A DNA stretch of 43,861 nucleotides from Pseudobutyrivibrio sp. OR37. GTDB taxonomy: Bacteria > Bacillota > Clostridia > Lachnospirales > Lachnospiraceae. The translations under genes and the position numbers were made by a program. The notes under the pieces are model-generated. The model did not search any database, was not told the DNA's origin, and saw only the letters and a list, made by a program, of their open reading frames with translations. The stretch spans positions 1 to 43,861 of the forward strand of contig NZ_FOQF01000029.1 in the NCBI RefSeq assembly GCF_900113655.1. The letters are read 5' to 3'. Below, one piece after another: positions 26,234 through 32,052 of the stretch (position 1 is the stretch's first letter; the number at the start of each line of letters is the position of its first letter).

Positions 26234-26314
26234 AATAAATACCTCCTTGAATATGCAAATTGAAATCTATATAATAGGCGTTGCCTGGTTGCATGAGTTA
26301 GAGGGAGACAGATT

Positions 26315-26407
26315 ATGAGTTTCATCGTTCAAGTGGCTCAGTTAGCAGTGAATATTATTCGCTTGCTTTATGAAATCTGGCGCGACCGTCACAAAAGTGA
26401 CTGCTAG
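26315..26407 (+). CDS. 30-residue hydrophobic small protein, candidate type I toxin
   Basis: A short frame with a good ribosome binding site (GAGGGAGA about eight bases upstream). The product begins MSFIVQVAQLAVNIIRLLYE, a single amphipathic or membrane helix, then IW and a charged tail RDRHKSDC. The layout, hydrophobic helix then Trp and charged end in about 30 residues, resembles Fst/Ldr-type small toxins, but similarity is only in pattern. It is transcribed away from the integrase and lies between integrase and repressor. A predicted sRNA 170 bases downstream is complementary to its codons 2-6, which would fit RNA control. Could also be a chance ORF. Confidence 0.45.
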   Translation: MSFIVQVAQLAVNIIRLLYEIWRDRHKSDC

Positions 26408-26423
26408 TTAATCTAGCCTGATG

Positions 26424-26541
26424 ATGCAGCAGAAGCTCTCAGAAGTAGCAGTGTAGCTCGCAAGCTCAAACCGTTCACTTGAGACATTAAAATCTCATGC
26501 AACTGGCGAGCCAGGCACTACGGAAGTGAGTGGAGCTGCAT
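26424..26541 (+). other. nested-stem structured region
   Basis: Four nested complementary pairs in correct order: ATGCAGC (26424-26430)/GCTGCAT (26535-26541), AGTG (26450-26453)/CACT (26516-26519), GCTCGC (26456-26461)/GCGAGC (26506-26511), GAGA (26481-26484)/TCTC (26493-26496). It covers the 3' region of the small ORF transcript and ends at the sRNA promoter. Confidence 0.5.
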
Positions 26542-26544
26542 TAT

Positions 26545-26572
26545 TTGACAAAAACTAAAGATGTGATAATAT
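26545..26572 (+). promoter_or_regulatory. promoter of a small RNA
   Basis: TTGACA at 26545-26550, a 16-base spacer, and TAATAT at 26567-26572, with TG just before the -10. No coding sequence follows before a terminator about 90 bases on. Confidence 0.65.
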
Positions 26573-26578
26573 ATCTAT

Positions 26579-26665
26579 AGAACGATGAGACGGTTCATAA
26601 CTGAACTTTCTAAACAGCAGCCTGAACAACTGCGAACAATTTAGCACCCTGCGGGGTGCTTTTTT
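26579..26665 (+). ncRNA. candidate prophage small RNA (~87 nt)
   Basis: Bounded by the promoter at 26545-26572 and an intrinsic terminator, GCACCC (26644-26649)/GGGTGC (26654-26659) followed by six T. No frame of use lies inside. Bases 26580-26591 can pair with 26319-26330, just after the start codon of the 30-residue ORF (12 pairs, one G-U), suggesting translational repression in trans. Confidence 0.55.
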
Positions 26666-26673
26666 GTTTATCT

Positions 26674-26693
26674 AAATTGCACCGGTGCAATTT
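26674..26693. promoter_or_regulatory. 20-bp perfect palindrome containing the TTGCACCGGTGCAA motif
   Basis: The perfect palindrome AAATTGCACCGGTGCAATTT lies between the sRNA terminator and the repressor stop. Its 14-bp core recurs at 32209-32222 and 35010-35023. A second palindrome, CCGACGTCGG, follows within five bases. Probable protein-binding site. Confidence 0.65.
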
Positions 26694-26720
26694 TCCCGAC
26701 GTCGGCAAAACGATAAGACT

Positions 26721-27227
26721 TTACCTATCTAGTTCATGCTCTTCCATTTCAGTTCTTTCATGTTCTAGTGCTACTTCTTGCTTTAATCTGTTTTCACGTT
26801 CTCTATCATCTAATCCGAGCGCTCTGCAAACCATAGCTTTAGTTATATTATCTGCTGAGCGATATTTCTCAATTACAGTTTTTTCCTCGGGAGTAATACC
26901 TGTTGTCACGAACTGTTTGTTTGCGCGAGCCAAGAATTCTTTATCATCTAAAGATTCTGTAATTGGCATCTTTATTAATTCAACTACATTTTCACCATCC
27001 ATTACTGGCATGTTAATAGAACCGGTTTGTTGCCATCCCATCAAAAAGGCGGGGGGCACATTACATAATTTGGCGGCAAGTTCGATTTTGTCTGATGGAA
27101 TATTGGTTATAATATTATTTTCATATTTGTATAGTGTTTGCTTTGAAACGCCGATTTTGTCGGCAAACTCTACTTGCGGCATGCACATCTTTTCCCTTAG
27201 TACTTTAATTCGGTCCCCAACGGTCAT
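26721..27227 (-). CDS. cI-like phage repressor (XRE helix-turn-helix)
   Basis: Maintains lysogeny by binding operators in the divergent region to its right. The N-terminal 65 residues are an XRE-type helix-turn-helix: VGDRIKVLREKMCMPQVEFA, DKIGVSKQTLYKYENNI. The remainder (about 70-168) is acidic and helical, ending in a Glu/Arg-rich tail. It has no visible LexA-like Ser/Lys protease site, so induction may need an antirepressor or ImmA-type partner, which I do not see. The start at 27227 is fixed by GAAGGAGG about eight bases upstream; an in-frame start 16 codons earlier has none. 168 residues. It diverges from the Cro-like gene. Confidence 0.88.
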   Translation of the reverse strand: MTVGDRIKVLREKMCMPQVEFADKIGVSKQTLYKYENNIITNIPSDKIELAAKLCNVPPAFLMGWQQTGSINMPVMDGENVVELIKMPITESLDDKEFLARANKQFVTTGITPEEKTVIEKYRSADNITKAMVCRALGLDDRERENRLKQEVALEHERTEMEEHELDR

Positions 27228-27299
27228 TGCTACTTCCTCCTTCAATATTTGAATATGTATACATAATATCATCAAAAAAGTTACCGAACAAGAAAAAAA

Positions 27300-27314
27300 T
27301 AACTTGACAAGTTA
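27300..27314. promoter_or_regulatory. repressor operator overlapping the -35 of the rightward promoter
   Basis: The 15-bp palindrome TAACTTGACAAGTTA encloses the TTGACA of the rightward promoter. The same half-site reappears in 27336-27352 and as a single half-site AAGTTAC near 27278. Confidence 0.7.
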
Positions 27315-27331
27315 CAAAAATGTAATATGAT
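27304..27331 (+). promoter_or_regulatory. rightward early promoter (PR-like)
   Basis: TTGACA (27304-27309), a 16-base spacer, TATGAT (27326-27331). It is flanked by operators and drives the Cro-like gene. Confidence 0.75.
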
Positions 27332-27335
27332 ATAA

Positions 27336-27352
27336 GTAACTTAAAAAGTTAC
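27336..27352. promoter_or_regulatory. second repressor operator
   Basis: GTAACTT and AAGTTAC arms around AAA, just downstream of the -10 and 12 bases before the Cro-like ATG, where binding would block transcription start. Confidence 0.7.
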
Positions 27353-27364
27353 GGAGGCGATTAA

Positions 27365-27565
27365 ATGATAAAGACCAATGAGCTTAGAGGGAGGTTCGCA
27401 GCTAAGGGATACAGTCAGAAAGAAATAGCTGATATGCTTGGAATAAGCACAAAAACACTGTACCTCAAGATGAAATCTGGAATATTTGGAAGTGATGAAA
27501 TCCAAATAATGATAGATAAGCTCGAAATCGAGAATCCTATGGATATTTTTTTTGCACACGAGTAA
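27365..27565 (+). CDS. Cro-like helix-turn-helix protein (DUF739-like)
   Basis: A 66-residue DNA-binding protein. GYSQKEIADMLGISTKTLYL is a clear helix-turn-helix, and KMKSGIFGSDEIQIMIDKLE is typical of short phage Cro/DUF739-type regulators. It is the first gene of the rightward early operon, transcribed divergently from the cI-like repressor, so it probably competes for the TAACTT...AAGTTA operators to favour lytic growth. CGGAGG lies about eight bases before the ATG. Its stop codon is inside the first of three consecutive palindromes. Confidence 0.85.
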   Translation: MIKTNELRGRFAAKGYSQKEIADMLGISTKTLYLKMKSGIFGSDEIQIMIDKLEIENPMDIFFAHE

Positions 27566-27631
27566 CCTTTTAGGTTACTACTGTGATACCCTACGGCTAT
27601 CACAGTAGACATATGTTGACAACATATGTCT
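27561..27631. promoter_or_regulatory. three consecutive perfect palindromes after the Cro-like gene
   Basis: (1) AGTAACC/GGTTACT at 27561-27579; (2) ACTGTGATA/TATCACAGT at 27580-27606; (3) AGACATATGTT/AACATATGTCT around GAC at 27607-27631. They abut without gaps. The first shares GTAAC/GTTAC with the operators; the third, with its GAC centre and embedded TTGACA, looks like another operator. No T-run follows any of them. Confidence 0.65.
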
Positions 27632-27656
27632 AAAACATTGGGGAAGGGAGGAAGAT

Positions 27657-28028
27657 ATGGAATTACAAAGAGGCGACGAAATCCAAGTATTAGATAGGAA
27701 TGGACATTACTTATTTGATGGAATGGTAACTGGAATTAATCCAAAAAGAAAGCGCAATGTTCATTATATAAGACCTAATGGATATGTAGGAGTAGTTAAG
27801 AGTACGCAGGTAATTAAGACAGGGAAAAGATACAGATTTGATGCTGTACTTGAAGATGAGATGAAGAAAGCATATGTACAGCTCCAGCTTGACGATTCAG
27901 AACTAAAAGCTGTAAGGAAGAAAGCTGAAGAATTAAAGAATTTACTAAAAGAAGCCAGCTCTTTGCAGAAAGAACTGGCCAATACAGAAGTAAAAATAAA
28001 AGTAAAGCTACCTTCTAAACAAAGCTAA
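27657..28028 (+). CDS. hypothetical phage early protein
   Basis: A 123-residue protein not recognised as a family. Residues 1-65 look like a small beta-barrel (GDEIQVLDRNGHYLFDGMVT, then KRKRNVHYIRPNGYVGVV), which might bind nucleic acid; residues 70-115 form a charged, probably coiled-coil helix (DSELKAVRKKAEELKNLLKE). It has a strong GGGAGGA ribosome binding site and is the second gene of the early operon. Its 3' end overlaps by 14 bases with a small zinc-ribbon gene on the opposite strand. Confidence 0.65.
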   Translation: MELQRGDEIQVLDRNGHYLFDGMVTGINPKRKRNVHYIRPNGYVGVVKSTQVIKTGKRYRFDAVLEDEMKKAYVQLQLDDSELKAVRKKAEELKNLLKEASSLQKELANTEVKIKVKLPSKQS

Positions 28029-28194
28029 CTTCGAAATCTTTTTCGCAATTAGGGCAGTTCACTAAAAGCGAAAATACGTGTACTTCTGAATTACAGTGAG
28101 GGCAAATCACATCAATGCCAATTGTTGAAACATTGGCAGATATTTCAGCAAGCATGTCTGAAATGCCTTTTTCATCGAGTTCGATATCGCACAT
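28015..28194 (-). CDS. 59-residue zinc-ribbon protein
   Basis: A short minus-strand gene starting MCDIELDEKG, with an acidic N-terminal helix and a C-terminal ribbon CPHC (about 32-35) and CPNC (about 48-51). AAGGAGG lies about eight bases before the ATG. Four cysteines correctly spaced for zinc plus the strong ribosome binding site make it real despite its size. It is convergent with the preceding gene and divergent from the next, so it is a separate transcription unit inside the early region. Possible roles are DNA binding or modulating host polymerase; unproven. Confidence 0.75.
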   Translation of the reverse strand: MCDIELDEKGISDMLAEISANVSTIGIDVICPHCNSEVHVFSLLVNCPNCEKDFEVSFV

Positions 28195-28266
28195 AACATT
28201 AACCTCCTTATCTTATTTCAGCTCTGCAACAGCTGATAAGGAGAGTATAGCAGAAAGGAGACCACG

Positions 28267-28644
28267 GTGGGAACGGAAGAAAAGCTAAAAGAAGCAATAA
28301 CACAAGCCTATGAGGCTATGAACGAGCTTGCGGTTGAATTAGAAAGCTCCAGAAAAATGGCTGTTAAAATTCCCCACGCGTACGAGAACAAGAGCCAACT
28401 GGCAGAGACCTTTGGACTATCTCGCCAATGCATTGGCAACTGGTACTCGGATTTTGAGGCGGTGGTTGCAACAGGTCGATATGGACCATACGCAATCTTA
28501 GATACCCAAACGAATGTGGCGGCATTCGCAGACTTCATTAAATACCGTAGATGGTTCAAGGAGAAGAACATGGCCAAAAATATTCCGGCATTCAACCTGA
28601 TTGCCGCGATAAACATAATCATTCCCGAGCAAGCGGCTCGTTGA
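28267..28644 (+). CDS. phage protein with helix-turn-helix, function unknown
   Basis: A 125-residue protein with start GTG at 28267, supported by GAAAGGAG. Residues about 42-75 (NKSQLAETFGLSRQCIGNWY) read as a helix-turn-helix, so it is probably a DNA-binding regulator; the N-terminal 35 residues form an acidic helix. The final segment (FNLIAAINIIIPEQAAR) is hydrophobic. No named family recognised. The SleB-like gene follows after 17 bases. Confidence 0.62.
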   Translation: MGTEEKLKEAITQAYEAMNELAVELESSRKMAVKIPHAYENKSQLAETFGLSRQCIGNWYSDFEAVVATGRYGPYAILDTQTNVAAFADFIKYRRWFKEKNMAKNIPAFNLIAAINIIIPEQAAR

Positions 28645-28661
28645 AAGGAAAAAAGGAGAGA

Positions 28662-29303
28662 ATGAAAAGAAAAAAGTTAAGGCTGCTAAGGTATACAGCG
28701 GTACCGATTGCAGCAGGGCTACTTGTCGGCGGATTAACAAGTAGGCTCACAATGGATTATCTAGACAACAAGCTAGATGAAATGATAGTTGCCAAAGCGA
28801 GCGCTCCAAGAGCTGGAGCAATTGCAGCAGTATCAAAGATACAAAAAGAAACAGAAGAACCATATCTGATCCTTAATATGGTAAGTCCGAATTACTCTGT
28901 TGCGACGTCGCAAGCGGACGATGTTTCAGGACTAACATTCGCTGATGAAGAATCACAAATGCTTTTAAAGATAGCCATGGCTGAAGCGGAAGACCAGGGC
29001 GTTATCGGAAAAGCACTTGTAATGAATGTAATCAAAAACAGAGTAGATTCAGAAGCATTCCCAAACAGCATTGAGGATGTCATATACGATTTTAAGCAAT
29101 TCAGTCCCGTCTGGGATGGTCGATATGATGAGGCGGTACCCGATGCAGAATGCTACGAATCACTAGAGATGGTTTTAAACGGTTGGGATGGCTCCAGCGG
29201 AGCACTTTACTTTGAGGCAGACTGGAACGAAAGCCAGTGGCACAAAGAAAATCTTCAAGAGCTGTTTCAATACGGAAATCTAATATTTTACAAGGGAGAA
29301 TAA
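28662..29303 (+). CDS. membrane-anchored cell wall hydrolase, SleB/CwlJ (Hydrolase_2) family
   Basis: A 213-residue protein with a basic N-terminus and one hydrophobic segment (about 9-28), then a coiled linker, then a Hydrolase_2-like domain from about residue 85: LLKIAMAEAEDQGVIGKALV followed by MNVIKNRVDS, SIEDVIYDFKQFSP and GALYFEADWNESQWH. SleB/CwlJ enzymes are lytic transglycosylases or amidases acting on peptidoglycan, with the Glu in the AMAEAE motif catalytic. The position among early/replication genes is unusual for a lysin; it may remodel the wall in lysogens. The start at 28662 has AAAGGAGAG; an in-frame ATG at 28551 lies inside the preceding gene. Confidence 0.82.
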   Translation: MKRKKLRLLRYTAVPIAAGLLVGGLTSRLTMDYLDNKLDEMIVAKASAPRAGAIAAVSKIQKETEEPYLILNMVSPNYSVATSQADDVSGLTFADEESQMLLKIAMAEAEDQGVIGKALVMNVIKNRVDSEAFPNSIEDVIYDFKQFSPVWDGRYDEAVPDAECYESLEMVLNGWDGSSGALYFEADWNESQWHKENLQELFQYGNLIFYKGE

Positions 29304-29332
29304 AAAATGAAATTGGGAGAGGGTGTTTCACA

Positions 29333-29449
29333 TTGCCAGTCGGCAACAATTTCACTTTATTAAAAAATGTAAAAAAAGACCAATCAACTAAGTGATTGGC
29401 CAAGCACCTTACGGCTTTTTTCAACTAAAGAAAGTATACCATAAGGTGC
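29333..29449. other. hairpin-rich region before the Rep gene, candidate replication origin
   Basis: Three inverted repeats: TTGCC/GGCAA (29333-29346), CCAATCA/TGATTGG (29380-29399) and GCACCTTA (29404-29411)/TAAGGTGC (29442-29449). HUH initiators nick at such hairpins, often near their own gene. The second stem followed by A-run on its left could instead terminate a minus-strand transcript. No gene lies in 29304-29525. Confidence 0.4.
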
Positions 29450-29525
29450 CCACCAATGCAATTTTTAAGGGCTGCCAAGGGCAGTCTTGAAAGCTTGATA
29501 AGAATATTAAAGTTAGGGACACACC

Positions 29526-30305
29526 ATGGCATATATAAGAGAAGAATACACATTCCCCGACTCAATAGAAGTAGAGATTAAATGGACTGGTAGGTATGGA
29601 GCCAGGGGAGAGAGACGAGGCCCACGACAGAAAGCTACGCCAGAGGTTATTGAAAAACAAAATCAGCGAAACAAGGAAAAGAGATATCGAAGATTAATAA
29701 AGGCCAATTTCAGGAAGGGAGACCTGTGGTTGACTCTCACTTACCCACGAGGAACTAGACTAACCATCGAGGAAGTGAAAAAGGATATTTCGAATCTCAA
29801 CAAGATGCTCAGGCGGGAGTATCGAAAACGAGGAGCTGATTACAAATGGATTAGCAGAATCGAAATTGGGGCAAACGGTGGCATCCACATACACATGATT
29901 GTTAATCACGTAAGAGGAGAGCCAAGCATAGAACAATTTATAGCGGAACACTGGAAGCAGGGACGAGTCAATTTCGAAATGTTCAAAGGCGATGAAGAGT
30001 CAAACAAGAAGATTGGAGACTACATCACCAAGCCATTGACTGAGAACCAGGTTAAACGAGCAAGAGAGCAAGACATCAATCCAAAGGAACTTGTCAAGGT
30101 ATCCAGCTCCCGCAACTTGATCAGGCCAAAGCCAAAGCGAAAAGCGTATAGTCACAGAACCATGCGCAAGGTTGTTGACACAGGTCAGCCAATAGCACGT
30201 AAAGGCTATTACGTGGATAAGAGCTCTGTGGTATTCGGAGTTAACCCGTTCACAGGACTCAGCTATTGCTATTACACGGAAATCCGAGGAGACACGGAAC
30301 CATGA
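29526..30305 (+). CDS. HUH rolling-circle replication initiator (Rep)
   Basis: Endonuclease that nicks the origin and attaches to the 5' end to start rolling-circle replication. The three HUH motifs are in order: WLTLTYP (68-74), GIHIHMIVNH with metal-binding His121 and His123, and IGDYITKP with nucleophile Tyr166 and Lys169. The arrangement is single-Tyr (Y-x-x-K). No helicase domain follows in the 259 residues. It replaces the usual initiator and helicase loader of a tailed prophage; no primase, polymerase or SSB gene is visible. A hairpin-rich spacer precedes it. Its stop overlaps the next start (ATGA), so the two proteins are coupled. The spacing before the ATG shows no strong ribosome binding site. 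Confidence 0.82.
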   Translation: MAYIREEYTFPDSIEVEIKWTGRYGARGERRGPRQKATPEVIEKQNQRNKEKRYRRLIKANFRKGDLWLTLTYPRGTRLTIEEVKKDISNLNKMLRREYRKRGADYKWISRIEIGANGGIHIHMIVNHVRGEPSIEQFIAEHWKQGRVNFEMFKGDEESNKKIGDYITKPLTENQVKRAREQDINPKELVKVSSSRNLIRPKPKRKAYSHRTMRKVVDTGQPIARKGYYVDKSSVVFGVNPFTGLSYCYYTEIRGDTEP

Positions 30306-30721
30306 AAGTAACAATATACACAGACAGCACCATCAAGGGCCCAGCGGAAACAGATGGCTGGTGTGCAGCAGTTGTTGAATACGAGGGCGGAAGAAGCCGA
30401 ACAGCCTTCTCTCAGATACGAGGAACTACTCAAAAAGCAAACCTCATGTGTTTAAAAGGAGCGTTAAGGCTGATAAACGTTGAAGCCGACGAGCTTTTAA
30501 TATACACAACATCAACATACGTTGCAAAAGGACTTACCAGCTTGGATGAATGGAACGCTAACGACTGGAAGAAGACGGATGGGAAGGAACTCAAATATGC
30601 GCCTCACTGGTCAGCGATATTTGAGCATATTAGGACCAAAGAAATCACTGTAAGTACAGAGAGCCATAGTTATTCAAAGTGGATGAAGTCAGAGATGGAA
30701 AGGAGAGCAGCTGATGGATAA
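30302..30721 (+). CDS. RNase H-like protein with degenerate active site
   Basis: A 139-residue protein following the RNase HI layout: VTIYTDST near the start (Asp8 equals the first catalytic Asp), TTQKANLMCLKGALRL where TTNNRMELMAAI normally lies, LLIYTTSTYVAKGL where STDSQYV lies, then NDWKKTDGKELKY. The Glu of the second motif is replaced by a hydrophobic residue, and the Asp at position 70 is Thr. Only one of four catalytic carboxylates is clear, so it probably binds rather than cuts RNA/DNA hybrids. It starts in ATGA overlap with Rep and overlaps the next gene by eight bases. Confidence 0.7.
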   Translation: MKVTIYTDSTIKGPAETDGWCAAVVEYEGGRSRTAFSQIRGTTQKANLMCLKGALRLINVEADELLIYTTSTYVAKGLTSLDEWNANDWKKTDGKELKYAPHWSAIFEHIRTKEITVSTESHSYSKWMKSEMERRAADG

Positions 30722-30935
30722 GCAAGTGGAGTTCATCAATCTTGAAATAAAGCTGAAAAAAAGCTGTGCGCCAAATCTCAACCATCATGTTTATTTGAAC
30801 TTGATTCATCCCAAAGAAAACTTTCTACAAATCAAGCGAGGCGAAACAGTTCTTAGAACTATACGAGAAGAGGACGAGGAACTACTATGGCATGCAGGCA
30901 TTAAAATCCTTGAAGGCATAGAAAAGGATAGTTAA
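30714..30935 (+). CDS. small hypothetical phage protein
   Basis: A 73-residue protein, not recognised. It is mixed alpha/beta with basic and acidic patches and a C-terminal acidic helix (REEDEELLWHAGIKILEGIE). It overlaps the RNase H-like gene by eight bases, with AGGAGAGCAG upstream, so it is probably translated by coupling. No cysteine cluster or membrane segment. Confidence 0.6.
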   Translation: MDKQVEFINLEIKLKKSCAPNLNHHVYLNLIHPKENFLQIKRGETVLRTIREEDEELLWHAGIKILEGIEKDS

Positions 30936-30957
30936 ACACGGAAAGGAAAAAGTTGTT

Positions 30958-31455
30958 ATGTTTGAAAGATTCGGAAATCTAGACACAGCAGATGCAATCA
31001 ACAAGGTCGCAGAGGAAATCAAAGCGACAGGAGACGAAGAAAAGCTAAAGGCTTTATGCGAAGAGAACGGAATAGACCAAGAAGATGCAGAAGACTATAT
31101 GGACGGAGTTCTAGATGAGCTTGTTACTCCGTTGTCAGCAGCTCTTGGAAAACTTAGAGCAGAGGAAGCGTATCTGAAGCTTGGCGGAATCCTAACAGAC
31201 TGGGTAGATGAACTTAGAAATGAATGCATAAACGATGAAAAGATGCAGCAGGCTGTTAGATCATCATCAAAGGAGCTTGCAGGATATATTGCAGCTCTTG
31301 CTGAAAACGGATATGAGAACAGATGCGTAGTAAGCCCAGCAATTGTGAAGCAGACAAAAACAATTAATAAGCTGCTAAATGGCCACGAGTTTTCTATAGG
31401 TGTGCCAGATAAAGCTACAAGATTGCAATTGATGAAGGACTACTACCTGAGTTAG
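30958..31455 (+). CDS. hypothetical acidic phage protein preceding the PcfJ gene
   Basis: A 165-residue acidic, mainly helical protein, starting MFERFGNLDTADAINKVAEE. I recognise the pattern FERFGN...ENGID.EDAEDYMDG as recurring in clostridial mobile elements but cannot name a family. PcfJ genes are often accompanied by PcfK-like genes, a group that includes the Cas9 inhibitor AcrIIA9; this gene occupies a comparable place, but I see no sequence basis to assign it there. GGAAAGGAAA precedes the ATG. Confidence 0.62.
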   Translation: MFERFGNLDTADAINKVAEEIKATGDEEKLKALCEENGIDQEDAEDYMDGVLDELVTPLSAALGKLRAEEAYLKLGGILTDWVDELRNECINDEKMQQAVRSSSKELAGYIAALAENGYENRCVVSPAIVKQTKTINKLLNGHEFSIGVPDKATRLQLMKDYYLS

Positions 31456-31464
31456 GAGGCCATC

Positions 31465-32052
31465 ATGATTTGTTACAAAGGATTCAATCGAGACTTGGTG
31501 TGCACATTAGGAAATGGAGCATTTCAGTACAAGGTTGGCCAAACCTACAAAGAAGAGAAAGCCCAGTGCGTTCAGACTGGATTCCATGCAGTTGAAGAAC
31601 CAATCCAGGTATTTAGATGGTATAGCGGTAACGGAGCAAGATATTGCATATGCGAAGCAAAAGGAGATGTCCATGAAGATGGTGCTGACAGAATATCTTG
31701 TACCGAACTGACATTGCTCAAAGAGGTAACAAAGGAGCAGATAGCAGCTCTGGAATGCGAGTGGATGAGACAGAGACCCAATCGAGATTATGACGGATTT
31801 GTTCAACGAAATTCAGGTTATGCATCCAAAAACGAGATTCTTATCGTAAGAGGCACAAATCCTAAAGCATCAGGAGACGAGAGAGCAACCTTATTCCTGG
31901 TAAAAGAAAAAGGTAAAGCTCATGAAAAGGAAATAGTATCGATTGATGTGATTAAGGTTACAGAGGAAACAAAAAACATTGTTTTCTTAAGCGGGGGAAG
32001 GATAGATGCAAAAAGCAGAATTAAGAAAACTCCGAAGGCTAGATGCGACTAA
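31465..32052 (+). CDS. DUF7666-like phage protein
   Basis: A 195-residue protein whose N-terminus (CYKGFNRDLVCTLGNGAFQY, KVGQTYKEEKAQCVQTGFHA, VEEPIQVFRWY) matches the pattern of DUF7666: a short sandwich with YKGF, YxVGxxY and GFHxxExPxxVF motifs. Members occur in phages and plasmids; function unknown. The C-terminal third (about 135-195) is Lys/Thr-rich and probably extended. TTAGGAGG lies before the ATG. The last 47 bases overlap the start of the PcfJ gene. Confidence 0.72.
   Translation: MICYKGFNRDLVCTLGNGAFQYKVGQTYKEEKAQCVQTGFHAVEEPIQVFRWYSGNGARYCICEAKGDVHEDGADRISCTELTLLKEVTKEQIAALECEWMRQRPNRDYDGFVQRNSGYASKNEILIVRGTNPKASGDERATLFLVKEKGKAHEKEIVSIDVIKVTEETKNIVFLSGGRIDAKSRIKKTPKARCD

Noticed and set aside
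26656-27252. Plus-strand 198-codon frame opposite the repressor
   Set aside because: Antisense shadow of the XRE repressor, Ser/Cys-rich and without motif.
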